A stretch of DNA of 64,000 bases, from assembly GCF_003966895.1 (NCBI RefSeq), contig NZ_AP018449.1:1908501-1972500 (forward strand), read 5' to 3'. This DNA is from Methylomusa anaerophila. GTDB taxonomy: Bacteria > Bacillota > Negativicutes > Sporomusales > Sporomusaceae. Of the stretch, positions 8,785-17,662 are shown in pieces. The notes under the pieces are model-generated. The model ran no database searches and was not told the DNA's origin. It saw only the letters and a program-made list of their open reading frames with translations. A program made the translations under genes and the position numbers. How positions within the stretch are numbered: position 1 is the stretch's first letter; every line of letters begins with the position of its first letter.

Positions 8785-10242
8785 TTGGCATATAAACATG
8801 GGGTATACGGCTCAGAGGTACCTACGTCGCTAGTACCGACTGTGAAAACGTTAGCAGGTTTGCCGGTAGTATTCGGAACCGCACCGGTACACTTGGCCAC
8901 GGATCCGGCACCAGTAAATAAACCAGTGCTTTGTTATACTTACGCTGAAGCAGTAGCGGCATTTGGATACTCTGCGGACTGGGAGAAATACACACTTTGC
9001 GAATTCATCTATTCGCACTTTGCGCTGTTTAACGTGGCGCCGGTGGTACTGGTTAACGTACTTGATCCTGCAGTTCACAAAACGGATGTTACTGGCCAGA
9101 CTGTGACATTGACAGCTGGTGTTGGCACAATTAGTGATGATGATGGTGTGTTACTCAGCGCTTTGCAGGTCAAGTTAACGGCGGAAGCCCCCAGTCCTTT
9201 GGTTAAGAACACAGACTATACTGCTGCTTTCAATAGTGACGGAAAAGTAGTTATTTCCAGGCTTGCAACCGGTACCATCCCGGCAAATCAAGCCAGTTTG
9301 GTAGTAGCATTTACAAAATTGAACCTGGCAGCAGTTACATCTACCGACATTATTGGTGGCGTGGACGTAACTACCGGAAACTATGAAGGTTTAGAACTGA
9401 TTAACCGCGTTTTCCCGATGTTCCGACTGGTACCTGGTCAGATACTGGCTCCAGGCTGGGCGGATGATCCGGCAGTGGCTGCCGTCATGACGGCGAAGTC
9501 GTCGAATATCAATGGACATTTTAAATGTATTGCCATTACCGACGTGCCGACTGACACGGTAAAGAAATATACCGATGTTGCCGCATGGAAAGAGCAGTCA
9601 AACTACGTGAGTGAAAGGCAAATTGTATGCTGGCCACTGGTAAAGCTTGGCGAAGATGTATTCCACCTGAGTACGCAAGCTGCCGGCATCATATGTAAAA
9701 CTGACGCGGCAAATGATGACGTTCCTTATGTCAGTCCATCAAACAAAACATTGCAGGCTGACGGCGCCATAATTGCTGATGGTACCGAAATCAATCTCGG
9801 GCCTGAACAGGCAGCATACATGAACGGCCAGGGGATTGTTACAGCCATGAATTTTATTGGGGGCTGGAAGCTTTGGGGGAACCGGACGGGGTGTTATCCC
9901 AGCATTACCGATCCCAAGGATGCATTTATTCCGATCCGGCGCATGTTCGATTGGATTAGTAACACCCTGATTCTGACGTTCTGGCAAAAAGTCGACGCGC
10001 CAATCAATAAACGCTTGGTTGATACCATTATTGATAGTGCTAATATCTGGCTGTCTGGCTTAGCAGCCCGACAGAGGATATTAGGCGGCAGGGTGGCTTT
10101 CCTGGAAGAGGAAAACCCTACAACCGACCTAATGGACGGAATTCTCCGTTTCCATGTCTATGTAACGCCTCCGGGACCGGCTCGGGAAATTGACTTCATT
10201 GTCGAGTATGACCCGGCATATCTCGAAACATTATTTACATAA
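8785..10242 (+). CDS. Phage tail sheath protein
   Basis: A 485-aa contractile-tail sheath subunit, initiated by TTG 8785. Conserved landmarks are the N-terminal MAYKHGVYGSEVPT, a variable immunoglobulin-like insertion around residues 90-210, and the C-terminal core (IRRMFDWISNTLILTFWQK, RQRILGGRVAFLEEENPTTD, ILRFHVYVTPPGPAREIDF) that interlocks sheath subunits and binds the tube. It is related to the P2 gpFI and Mu gpL type. Its presence shows that the phage is a myovirus. Confidence 0.95.
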   Translation: MAYKHGVYGSEVPTSLVPTVKTLAGLPVVFGTAPVHLATDPAPVNKPVLCYTYAEAVAAFGYSADWEKYTLCEFIYSHFALFNVAPVVLVNVLDPAVHKTDVTGQTVTLTAGVGTISDDDGVLLSALQVKLTAEAPSPLVKNTDYTAAFNSDGKVVISRLATGTIPANQASLVVAFTKLNLAAVTSTDIIGGVDVTTGNYEGLELINRVFPMFRLVPGQILAPGWADDPAVAAVMTAKSSNINGHFKCIAITDVPTDTVKKYTDVAAWKEQSNYVSERQIVCWPLVKLGEDVFHLSTQAAGIICKTDAANDDVPYVSPSNKTLQADGAIIADGTEINLGPEQAAYMNGQGIVTAMNFIGGWKLWGNRTGCYPSITDPKDAFIPIRRMFDWISNTLILTFWQKVDAPINKRLVDTIIDSANIWLSGLAARQRILGGRVAFLEEENPTTDLMDGILRFHVYVTPPGPAREIDFIVEYDPAYLETLFT

Positions 10243-10257
10243 TGGAGGTGAACGCAT

Positions 10258-10776
10258 ATGAATGAAGTACCGGAGAAGCTGATAAACTTCCGCGTGTACC
10301 AAGACGGAAATGATCTGCTTGGAGTGGCTGACGCGGAATTGCCCAGCCTCGAATATATGTCGGAGACCGTCAAAGGTGCGGGCGTAGCCGGTGAAGTTGA
10401 GTCACCGACAATTGGCCACTTTGGAAAAATGTCCCTGAAATTATCCTGGCGGACAGTCACGAAACCACTGGTGTTCTTGGCAAAACCAATCACTCACGCA
10501 CTGGATCTGCGCGGCGCCATTCAGAACTATGATGCCAGCAGTGGTGAGTACAAAGTAAAGCCCCTGCGCGTTGCGGTCCGGGCCACTCCTAAAAAATCTG
10601 AGCTGGGGAAGATGGAAATGGGTGGTACTGGCGATGGTTCCAATGAGTTCGAAGTCATCTATATCAAAATTGATCTTGATGGCGAAACCATTGCTGAAAT
10701 TGACAAATACAATTATATCTGCATCATCGACGGTACGGATTATCTCGCAGAAGTCCGTAAAGCATTAGGATTATAG
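10258..10776 (+). CDS. Phage major tail tube protein (P2 FII type)
   Basis: A 172-aa inner tube subunit. The N-terminal MNEVPEKLINFRVYQDG, the LPSLEYMSETVKGAGVAGE block and the C-terminal IYIKIDLDGETIAEIDKYN are typical of P2 gpFII. It follows the sheath gene by 15 nt with GGAGGTGAAC upstream of ATG 10258. Sheath and tube genes side by side define the contractile tail module. Confidence 0.93.
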   Translation: MNEVPEKLINFRVYQDGNDLLGVADAELPSLEYMSETVKGAGVAGEVESPTIGHFGKMSLKLSWRTVTKPLVFLAKPITHALDLRGAIQNYDASSGEYKVKPLRVAVRATPKKSELGKMEMGGTGDGSNEFEVIYIKIDLDGETIAEIDKYNYICIIDGTDYLAEVRKALGL

Positions 10777-10789
10777 GAGGACGTAAGAC

Positions 10790-11077
10790 ATGAAAATAAC
10801 ATTTAACAAGCCAGTGGTGCTCAACGGCAATGAAGTGAAAGAACTTATTATCGGTGACGTTTCAACTCTCACCGGTCGCGACATATTAAGTGCCGAAAAA
10901 GAAACTCGTGCTTTAGGCGAGAATTCCCCAATATTGCATCTGACGAATACCTTTGCAGCTGTCATTGCTGCTAAGTTGGCCAAAGTACCGGCTGATGACA
11001 TCATTGATTTGCCGGCCAACGAGTTTTTGACCGTGGTGTTAAACATGCAGAATGAACTGTTGGGAAAGGGGTTATAG
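10790..11077 (+). CDS. Tail assembly chaperone E (short product)
   Basis: A 95-aa protein (MKITFNKPVVLNGNEVKELI, FAAVIAAKLAKVPADDIIDLP) of the gpE/Mu gp41 tail assembly chaperone family, which coats the tape measure during tail building. It has GGAGG before ATG 10790. The last codons contain the slippery heptamer GGGAAAG, where part of the ribosomes would shift to the E' frame. Confidence 0.85.
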   Translation: MKITFNKPVVLNGNEVKELIIGDVSTLTGRDILSAEKETRALGENSPILHLTNTFAAVIAAKLAKVPADDIIDLPANEFLTVVLNMQNELLGKGL

Positions 11078-11229
11078 CCCAGGGCATGGATACGGGGCAG
11101 GCTTTACGTAGGGCCTGCCTAAGTCTTGCCCAGGCTACCTTTACGTCAGTAGAATTTTGGCTCGGTTTAACAATAGATGAATTAACGGCGTGGATGGAAG
11201 ACGCCAAATCGCTGGCCCAAAAGAGGTGA
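10790..11229 (+). CDS. Tail assembly chaperone E-E' by programmed -1 frameshift
   Basis: The heptamer G GGA AAG at 11062-11068 is in the right phase for X-XXY-YYZ slippage and is the heptamer used by lambda G/GT. After a -1 shift the frame runs from 11068 to the TGA at 11227-11229 and adds about 53 residues, including SVEFWLGLTIDELTAWMEDA. That segment has the aromatic, leucine and tryptophan pattern of E'/T extensions that recruit the tape measure. A hairpin (GGCAGGC 11096-11102 with GCCTGCC 11113-11119) lies 27 nt downstream, further than usual. The tape measure gene starts 4 nt later. Confidence 0.82.
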
Positions 11230-11233
11230 TATC

Positions 11234-13636
11234 GTGGCAGGAAGAATTTTTGAAATGGCTTTTAATCTGACGGCCAGAATCGGCGGTTTTATGTCAGGCA
11301 TGGGGAATGCTACCGCCGTTTTAAACGGTTTGAGTCAGCGAATCGGAATGACCAATCAGGCTTTGCGAAATTTGGATCGCTTACATCGGCAAGGTCGCAT
11401 TTCAGCAGAACAGCACTCCCGCGCGACCGAAGAACTTCGTCGTCGTTTAGATCAGCTACGACAATCACAGGACCGGCTTCGTAATGCGCAGGCAGCGGTA
11501 CGAGCAAATGCCAATCGGCGCAATCAATACCGGGGCGAAGTTTTGGAAAACGTAGGCTTGGCAGCGACGCTTGCGGCGCCGATTCGGTCAGCTATGCGGT
11601 TTGAAGATCAGATGGCAGATGTACGAAAAGTCATTGACTTCGACACGCCTGAGCAGTTTAAAGCGATGGGCCAGGATATTATGAATATGTCGAAACGCCT
11701 GCCCGTGGCGACCGACGGCATTGCCCAAATTGTGGCCGCCGCCGGCCAAGCGGGGATTGCGCGGCAGGATCTGGCGATGTTTGCTGAAGACGCCTCCAAA
11801 ATGTCGGTGGCTTTTGACACCACGGCCGAGGATGCCGGACAAAGTATGGCTGTCTGGCGCACGACCTTTAAACTTTCTCAGGACGGGGTGCGGGACCTGG
11901 CCGACCAAATCAATTACCTGAGCAATATTTCCCCGACCAGTGCCAAAGGGATCTCCAACATTGTGACCCGCATCGGTTCCCTGGGCGGCTTGTCCGGCTT
12001 GACGGCCGGCCAGGTAGCGGCGTTAGGTTCGGCCATGCCCGGCCTGCAGGATGAAGTGGCGGCCACCTCCCTGAAAAAGATGTTTACCGTTATGACATCC
12101 GGTTTTGCCGCCACCAAAACTCAACGGGAGATGATGGGTGCGCTGGGTTTTGACACCGAGCAGCTTGCCGTCCGCATGCAGCAGGATGCCACCGGCGCCA
12201 TTATGGATTTTATGGGAGCGCTGAAAAAACTACCGCCTGCAGACCAAATGTCATATATATCGGAGATATTTGGCGAAGAAGGCAAGGCCGGGATTGGTAT
12301 ATTACTTCAGAACCTGGATATTGTTTCAAAGAACTTTAAAGCAGTCGGCGATGCATCAACTTACGCCGGCAGTATGCAGAAGGAATTTGATTCTCGGGCT
12401 AGTACAACTTCGAACCAACTGCAGTTGCTGTCAAACAATATGACTATAGTCGGTATTACGGCAGGCAATGCTTTACTGCCGCATATTAGTGCTTTGTCGG
12501 AAAAATTCATCGGTATAGCTGAGTGGGTGAATAATTTGGCTACTCAGTACCCCGGGCTTACTGAAGCTTTTGTTGTGGGTACCGCGGCGGTGATTGGGTT
12601 AAAGATTGCGACATTTGCACTGGGTTATGGATTTTCTGCACTTTCTGCCCCTTTTGTGGCGGCGAACGCAGCTTTGACCATAATGACGAATTCTCAGGAA
12701 CGGGCGGCATTAATGGCGAGATTAAACGCCAGCACAACCGGTTTGCAAACTGCCGCTCAATGGCTCTTTAATACGGCATTGTATGGTTGTCCAATTATCT
12801 GGATAATCGCCGGTATTGTTGCACTGGTTGCAGCTGGATATCTGCTATATAAAAACTGGGATACCATAAAAGCCAAGGCCATTGAGGTATGGGGTGCGGT
12901 TACAGAATGGTTTGGTAATGTTTATGAGGCGGCAGCCAGTTTTATTTCGAATTTACCGGCTACAATCGCTTATGGAATAGGATACGCTATCGGGTTTATA
13001 GCCACACTGCCGGAACGAATGGCATTCTATTTTCAATATGCTTGGATATTGGTAACGATGTGGGCGGCAAATATTGTGTCTGACGTGATAAGCTTTTTTG
13101 GTAGCTTGCCGGAAAACGCTTCTAACTCTTTATCGAATTTTTTGCAGGCAATTGATAAATGGGGGTCAGACGCATATAACTCGGTGGTTAATTGGTTTAA
13201 TAGAATACCCGATGCAATTTCTTCGGCGATAGGCAGGGTAAGTAACTGGCTAAGTAATTTAGGAAGCGGAATTTCGGGAAGTTTTTCGGCTGGAGTCGCA
13301 GCAGGTAGCGGCGGCGGAGTGCAAATTGCCTCCAATGCCGCAGGCGGTATATATGAACGTGGTGCGTTTTTAACGACTTTTGCAGAAACAAATCCGGAAG
13401 CAGCCATACCTCTGGACGGCAGTCCCAAAGCATTAAGTCTCTGGGCGCAGGCAGGGGAAATCCTCGGGGTGCGACCAGGTGGTGGCTCTGGAGTACAGAT
13501 CGAATATAAATCCGGTGATATCATCATCTATGGCAATCCAGAACCCGGACAGGTGCAACGTGAAGTCGAAAATGGCCACCGGTCATTTCTTGACTATCTG
13601 CATAATGAAGCGAGGTTGAGTTTCAGCGATGGCTAA
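11234..13636 (+). CDS. Phage tail tape measure protein
   Basis: An 800-aa protein setting tail length, from GTG 11234 behind AGAGGTGATATC. It has an N-terminal coiled coil (residues about 45-100, ELRRRLDQLRQSQDRLRNAQ), then the TP901-type tape measure core (FEDQMADVRKVIDF, ISPTSAKGISNIVTRIGSLG, GEEGKAGIGILLQNLD), and hydrophobic membrane-seeking segments around residues 440-540 (CPIIWIIAGIVALVAAGYLL). The 800 residues predict a tail near 120 nm at 1.5 angstrom per residue. Codons about 130-335 are visibly GC-richer than the rest, suggesting a recombined patch. Confidence 0.94.
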   Translation: MAGRIFEMAFNLTARIGGFMSGMGNATAVLNGLSQRIGMTNQALRNLDRLHRQGRISAEQHSRATEELRRRLDQLRQSQDRLRNAQAAVRANANRRNQYRGEVLENVGLAATLAAPIRSAMRFEDQMADVRKVIDFDTPEQFKAMGQDIMNMSKRLPVATDGIAQIVAAAGQAGIARQDLAMFAEDASKMSVAFDTTAEDAGQSMAVWRTTFKLSQDGVRDLADQINYLSNISPTSAKGISNIVTRIGSLGGLSGLTAGQVAALGSAMPGLQDEVAATSLKKMFTVMTSGFAATKTQREMMGALGFDTEQLAVRMQQDATGAIMDFMGALKKLPPADQMSYISEIFGEEGKAGIGILLQNLDIVSKNFKAVGDASTYAGSMQKEFDSRASTTSNQLQLLSNNMTIVGITAGNALLPHISALSEKFIGIAEWVNNLATQYPGLTEAFVVGTAAVIGLKIATFALGYGFSALSAPFVAANAALTIMTNSQERAALMARLNASTTGLQTAAQWLFNTALYGCPIIWIIAGIVALVAAGYLLYKNWDTIKAKAIEVWGAVTEWFGNVYEAAASFISNLPATIAYGIGYAIGFIATLPERMAFYFQYAWILVTMWAANIVSDVISFFGSLPENASNSLSNFLQAIDKWGSDAYNSVVNWFNRIPDAISSAIGRVSNWLSNLGSGISGSFSAGVAAGSGGGVQIASNAAGGIYERGAFLTTFAETNPEAAIPLDGSPKALSLWAQAGEILGVRPGGGSGVQIEYKSGDIIIYGNPEPGQVQREVENGHRSFLDYLHNEARLSFSDG

Positions 13637-13832
13637 AACCTACACAACTCAGCAGGGGGATACATGGGACATTATCGCTTTGCGACAGATGGGCAGCGAA
13701 AAATATATGAGCGTTTTGATTGAAGCTAACCAGTCGCATAATGCAACTGTAATTTTTTCTGCCGGAGCAACCCTAACAATTCCGGAAACCGATATCCCGA
13801 CAGTACAAACGTTGCCGCCATGGAAGAGGTGA
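13629..13832 (+). CDS. Tail protein X (LysM-like)
   Basis: A 67-aa protein (KTYTTQQGDTWDIIALRQMG, ATLTIPETD) matching the P2 gpX family, a single LysM-like domain needed for tail assembly at the baseplate hub. ATG 13629 overlaps the tape measure gene by 8 nt. The order X-D-V-W-J-I is the P2 baseplate arrangement. Confidence 0.88.
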   Translation: MAKTYTTQQGDTWDIIALRQMGSEKYMSVLIEANQSHNATVIFSAGATLTIPETDIPTVQTLPPWKR

Positions 13833-13836
13833 TTCG

Positions 13837-14577
13837 ATGCCACAAGCCAGACGGTCGCGGGTGGCTATTGTATATGAAAACAAAGATATTACTCGTGATA
13901 TCGCGCCGTATTTGAAATCCTTCGAGTATACCGACAATGCGGAGGATAAATCGGATGAGATTCAAATTACTTTGGAGGACCGTGATTTACTTTGGTGTGG
14001 CGACTGGTATCCACAGAAAGGTGCAAAGATATCTGCCGAAATCGTAGTTTCAGAGGATGGAATCGAGCAGAAACTTCCCTGCGGCACCTTTGAAATCGAT
14101 GAAATTGAATCCTCTGGTCCGCCTAACACGGTGACCATCAAAGCGGTTTCAGTGCTCTTTTCATCTGGTATCCGGCACGACAAGCTAAACCGTCCTTGGG
14201 AAAACGTTACGCTGTCATACATAGCTCAGGACATAGCAAAAAAAGCTGGTCTGGAGCTATTTTTTGATAGTGAAGATGATCCGAATTTCGATAGAGTTGA
14301 CCAGGTTAATCAAGGTGATCTGGCATTTTTGCAGTCGCTATGTCAGCGAACCGGTCACAGTTTGAAAGTGACCGGTGAAAAGATCGTGATTTTTGATCAG
14401 GAAAAATACGAGAAACAGTCGGCAGTTCTAACTTTAAAGAAAGGCCAGGATAATATCAAGTCTTATAAGTTCGGGAGTAAAAATCTTTCGACATATAAGT
14501 CTGCGACCGTGGAATATCATGACGCTAAGACAGGGAAAACCCATAAGGGGACATTCACACCAACAAATTACGAGTAG
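13837..14577 (+). CDS. Late control protein D, N-terminal part (split gene)
   Basis: A 246-aa segment of the phage D protein, the gp27-like baseplate hub that carries the spike (IVYENKDITRDIAPYLKSFE, VNQGDLAFLQSLCQRTGHSL, VEYHDAKTGKTHKGTFTPTN). Family members are usually near 340 aa in one chain. Here the frame stops at 14575-14577 and the missing C-terminal 100 residues follow in the -1 frame. This may be a frameshift mutation, a sequencing error, a true two-chain hub, or recoding, although no slippery heptamer was found. Confidence 0.85.
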   Translation: MPQARRSRVAIVYENKDITRDIAPYLKSFEYTDNAEDKSDEIQITLEDRDLLWCGDWYPQKGAKISAEIVVSEDGIEQKLPCGTFEIDEIESSGPPNTVTIKAVSVLFSSGIRHDKLNRPWENVTLSYIAQDIAKKAGLELFFDSEDDPNFDRVDQVNQGDLAFLQSLCQRTGHSLKVTGEKIVIFDQEKYEKQSAVLTLKKGQDNIKSYKFGSKNLSTYKSATVEYHDAKTGKTHKGTFTPTNYE

Positions 14578-14585
14578 GTGGTAGC

Positions 14586-14888
14586 GTGGCCAAACTGACA
14601 AATTATACTACGGATGGGCCGGAACTAGTAATTAACGAACGCGTTTCCAGCGATGCCGAAGCCGAGAAAGTAGCTAAGAAGCGACTCCGGCAAAAAAACA
14701 AGGACGAAGATACAGCTAGTCTGACACTAGGACCTGGCGATGTGCGCCTGATTGGTGGCGTCAATGTGATGGTGGAATGCTGGCAAGTTCATGATGGCAA
14801 ATATTCAGTGGTAAAAGCAAAACATAACGTGTCTAATAGCGGATACGGTACCGAAATTGAAATCCGTAAATGCCTGGAGGGGTACTGA
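14586..14888 (+). CDS. Late control protein D, C-terminal part (split gene)
   Basis: A 100-aa frame from GTG 14586 with AGGTGGTAGC upstream, so it could be translated on its own. The sequence VINERVSSDAEAEKVAKKRL, TASLTLGPGDVRLIGG and GYGTEIEIRKCLEGY is the characteristic end of P2-type D proteins. Together with the upstream part the length is 346 aa, the family norm. It overlaps the spike gene by a single base (TGATG). Confidence 0.8.
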   Translation: MAKLTNYTTDGPELVINERVSSDAEAEKVAKKRLRQKNKDEDTASLTLGPGDVRLIGGVNVMVECWQVHDGKYSVVKAKHNVSNSGYGTEIEIRKCLEGY

Positions 14889-15361
14889 TGGCGGGAATTG
14901 AGGAATTTGTTCGGGTTGGTGAAGTCGTTTCGGTGAATGACAATCATACGGTCCGGGTGAAATTCGCAGATCGTGGCGAAATGGTATCGTTTGACTTGCC
15001 GGTGTTAGTTCCCAGTACGATAGACCCTCAGGACTATGATTTACCGGTTGAAACAACACCTGTTGTTTGTATTTTTTTGCCCAATGGTCAACAGCAGGGG
15101 TTTATTCTTGGCGCATATTATACTGAGATAAATCCGGCACCGATTAAGAACAAAAAAAAGCATTTGCGCAAATATACTGACGGTACTTCAATTGAGTATG
15201 ATATGAGTAGTCACACCTTGACTGCAGTGGTCAAAGGTCCGGTCAATATTACGACCACCGAAAAAATAACAATCAATGGCAATTTGCAGGTCAACGGCAA
15301 TATAAATGCTTCCGGCTCAATCATTGACGCTGGCGGTAACACGAATCATCACGGCCACTAG
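14888..15361 (+). CDS. Baseplate assembly/spike protein V
   Basis: A 157-aa central spike. An N-terminal OB-fold (VGEVVSVNDNHTVRVKFADR) is followed by a repetitive beta-helix (VNITTTEKITINGNLQVNGN) and ends in NTNHHGH. The P2 and Mu spikes carry a His-x-His iron site at the very tip, and the final HxH here fits that. ATG 14888 is preceded by TGGAGGGG. In a diderm host the spike would have to pierce the outer membrane. Confidence 0.9.
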   Translation: MAGIEEFVRVGEVVSVNDNHTVRVKFADRGEMVSFDLPVLVPSTIDPQDYDLPVETTPVVCIFLPNGQQQGFILGAYYTEINPAPIKNKKKHLRKYTDGTSIEYDMSSHTLTAVVKGPVNITTTEKITINGNLQVNGNINASGSIIDAGGNTNHHGH

Positions 15362-15369
15362 GAGGATTT

Positions 15370-15687
15370 ATGGAAATAGAAATCAGCGCGTTGACGGTGC
15401 CGACAGAAATAGACTTTGCCCCGACTACTGAACTCCAGGAAATCATCCAAAACGTCCGGACTATCCTGACAACACCAATCTACTCCGTGCCGCTCGATCG
15501 GAACTTTGGTGTCAACGCTGAAATGCTGGATCTTCCAATACCCGTAGCACAGGCTCGGCTGTCTGCGGAAATCGTGACAGCAATTCAAAAATATGAGCCC
15601 CGCGTCGAAGTTACAGAAGTGAGCTTCACCGGTGACGGCATGGATGGGGTACTGCAACCTACCGTGAAACTCCGGATTAGGGAGTGA
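15370..15687 (+). CDS. Baseplate wedge protein W (gp25-like)
   Basis: A 105-aa protein with the gp25/gpW signature: ELQEIIQNVRTILTTPIYSV, PLDRNFGVN, and the conserved tail EPRVEVTEVSF. In P2-like phages this protein joins baseplate wedges to the sheath start. It has AGGAGG before ATG 15370 and lies between spike V and J, the normal order apart from the inserted U gene. Confidence 0.9.
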   Translation: MEIEISALTVPTEIDFAPTTELQEIIQNVRTILTTPIYSVPLDRNFGVNAEMLDLPIPVAQARLSAEIVTAIQKYEPRVEVTEVSFTGDGMDGVLQPTVKLRIRE

Positions 15688-15692
15688 TGTAA

Positions 15693-16547
15693 TTGAGTAT
15701 CGGAACATTTGGACCGATAACATTTGAAGTATCGACAACGAAAACCCGCACATTTGACGACTTTAAACGAAAAACACAGTCGAAATTTGAGCAGCATGAC
15801 ATCGTCGGGCTCAAGCCCAAAATAGAGTTTGTCTCCCCTGGCCTGGATGAAATTTCATTTCAGGTCATTTTTTCTGCGTTCCATGGGCTAAATCCTAAAA
15901 AAGAAGCTAATCAACTCCGAGAAATCGTTCAGAAAGGCGAATATAACTCCCTGGTTGTCGGGGGGCAGGTGCTGGGTAATTTTGTTGTCGATAATATTAG
16001 CGAGGCATGGAAGTATGTTGATAATCAAGGAAATGTCCTGCATATTGCCGTTGATGTGAGTCTGAAAGAGTATATAACGGCAACGGCTAGTGGTACTCAA
16101 ACGACTATTACTGCGGCAGCTGAAACAGTGAATATCACGAAAGTAACTGATTCTATACAACCAGCGGCTGCTGCGGTAGGTCTATCTACCGCTAATATAC
16201 AAGCATTGGCGAAAGTCGCTCAGGCGGCTACTAAGAACCCGGTCACGGCGGCAACTGGTGCAAAGCAGGTTTTAAGTATGATTCAGTCTATTAAAAACAG
16301 CAATACCTCCGGGGTGTTGAATTCGTATAAGATTCTTGGAATAAATGTAACGGATCTAGTTAAAAAAACTCAAACTGATCCGTCAGGAACGCTCGTTGAT
16401 ATACTAACTAAAGTCGCTGATAGTAGCGGAGCAAACAAAACAACTGCTACAAAAGACATATTTGGAGCTTCAGCAGCTGGATCTGTGATACAGATTGCCA
16501 GTAAAGTTGCCGATCTGAAAATGTTGTATAAGGCGGTGAGCACATGA
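15693..16547 (+). CDS. Phage tail protein U with C-terminal extension
   Basis: A 284-aa protein from TTG 15693. Residues 1-130 resemble the P2 gpU tail-completion family (IGTFGPITFEVSTTKTRTFD, FSAFHGLNPKKEANQLREIV, VVGGQVLGNFVVDNISEAWK). The remaining 150 residues are an Ala/Thr/Ser-rich extension not found in the shorter P2 protein (about 160 aa), with possible helical repeats. In P2 the U gene lies next to the tape measure, so its place between W and J is unusual. The function of the extension is unknown. Confidence 0.7.
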   Translation: MSIGTFGPITFEVSTTKTRTFDDFKRKTQSKFEQHDIVGLKPKIEFVSPGLDEISFQVIFSAFHGLNPKKEANQLREIVQKGEYNSLVVGGQVLGNFVVDNISEAWKYVDNQGNVLHIAVDVSLKEYITATASGTQTTITAAAETVNITKVTDSIQPAAAAVGLSTANIQALAKVAQAATKNPVTAATGAKQVLSMIQSIKNSNTSGVLNSYKILGINVTDLVKKTQTDPSGTLVDILTKVADSSGANKTTATKDIFGASAAGSVIQIASKVADLKMLYKAVST

Positions 16548-17662
16548 TAGCGGATCTACCGTCTATTAGTTTTACAGATACGGATGCCGGGAATATTGAA
16601 GCATCGATCATAACAATGTACGAATCCATATCCGGCCGGACACTCGCCCAGGGTGATCCGGTCAGATTATTTTTGCAGTCTGTGGCTGCGATTATTATTC
16701 AGCAGCGGATTTTGATCGACTATTCTGCTAAGATGAATCTGTTGGCATATTCAGAGGATGACTATCTGGACCATATCGGTATCTTGGTAGGTGTTACGCG
16801 CCTGGTAGCCTCTGCGGCTACTACCACGCTGCGATTCACTCTTTCGGCAGTACAACCGCAGGCGGTAACCATTCCGGCCGGGATCCGGGCGACTACACCC
16901 AACGGGGTTGTATTTCAGGTCACGATGGCCACAGATATTCCGGCCGGTAGTCTCTATGCCGATGCGCCGGCAGAATGTATGGTCACCGGGACCAGTGGTA
17001 ACGGTTATGTGTCCGGACAAGTGAACCAATTCGTTGACCCACTGCCATGGATACAGTCAGTTGTAAATACAACGGAAACGGCTGGCGGCAGTGATATTGA
17101 ATCAGATGATAGTTTTCGAAGCCGCATACAGCAGGCGCCGGAATCGTTTTCGGTGGCAGGTCCTGATGGGGCCTATATTTTTTGGGCGAAAACGGCATCT
17201 GGTTTGATTGTAGATGTTTCCGTGCGCAGTCCGGCCCCGGGAGAGGTTGAAATACGGCCCCTATTGGTAGGCGGCGAATTGCCGGGGCCGGAGATTATTG
17301 AAGCTGTATACGATATTTGTAGTGATAAAAAAATACGGCCATTAACCGATAAATTGACCGTTTTAGAGCCGGAAGTTATTAGCTATGACATAAGCCTTAC
17401 CTATTACATAAACCGTGATAACGCCACAACGAGCCTTGCTATCCAGTCTGCTGTCAATCAGGCTGTGATCGACTATGTAACATGGCAGAAATCAAAATTG
17501 GGTCGCGTGATCAATCCGACAGAATTAATATACCGGATGCGCTCTGCGGGGGGGTCCCGTGTGGAAGTAGCGGCTCCGGTCTATGCGCTGATTGAAACCT
17601 ATCAGGTGGCGATTGCCGGCAGTGTGTTGGTGAACTTTGGAGGTCTTGTCGATGGCGACTAA
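16544..17662 (+). CDS. Baseplate J-like protein
   Basis: A 372-aa wedge component related to P2 gpJ and T4 gp6. Landmarks are LLAYSEDDYLDHIGILVGVT, AVTIPAGIRATTPNGVVFQV, DDSFRSRIQQAPESFSVAGP and VNQAVIDYVTWQKSKLGRVI. ATG 16544 overlaps the U gene by 4 nt (ATGA) and its end overlaps the I gene start, so translation is coupled. Confidence 0.93.
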   Translation: MIADLPSISFTDTDAGNIEASIITMYESISGRTLAQGDPVRLFLQSVAAIIIQQRILIDYSAKMNLLAYSEDDYLDHIGILVGVTRLVASAATTTLRFTLSAVQPQAVTIPAGIRATTPNGVVFQVTMATDIPAGSLYADAPAECMVTGTSGNGYVSGQVNQFVDPLPWIQSVVNTTETAGGSDIESDDSFRSRIQQAPESFSVAGPDGAYIFWAKTASGLIVDVSVRSPAPGEVEIRPLLVGGELPGPEIIEAVYDICSDKKIRPLTDKLTVLEPEVISYDISLTYYINRDNATTSLAIQSAVNQAVIDYVTWQKSKLGRVINPTELIYRMRSAGGSRVEVAAPVYALIETYQVAIAGSVLVNFGGLVDGD

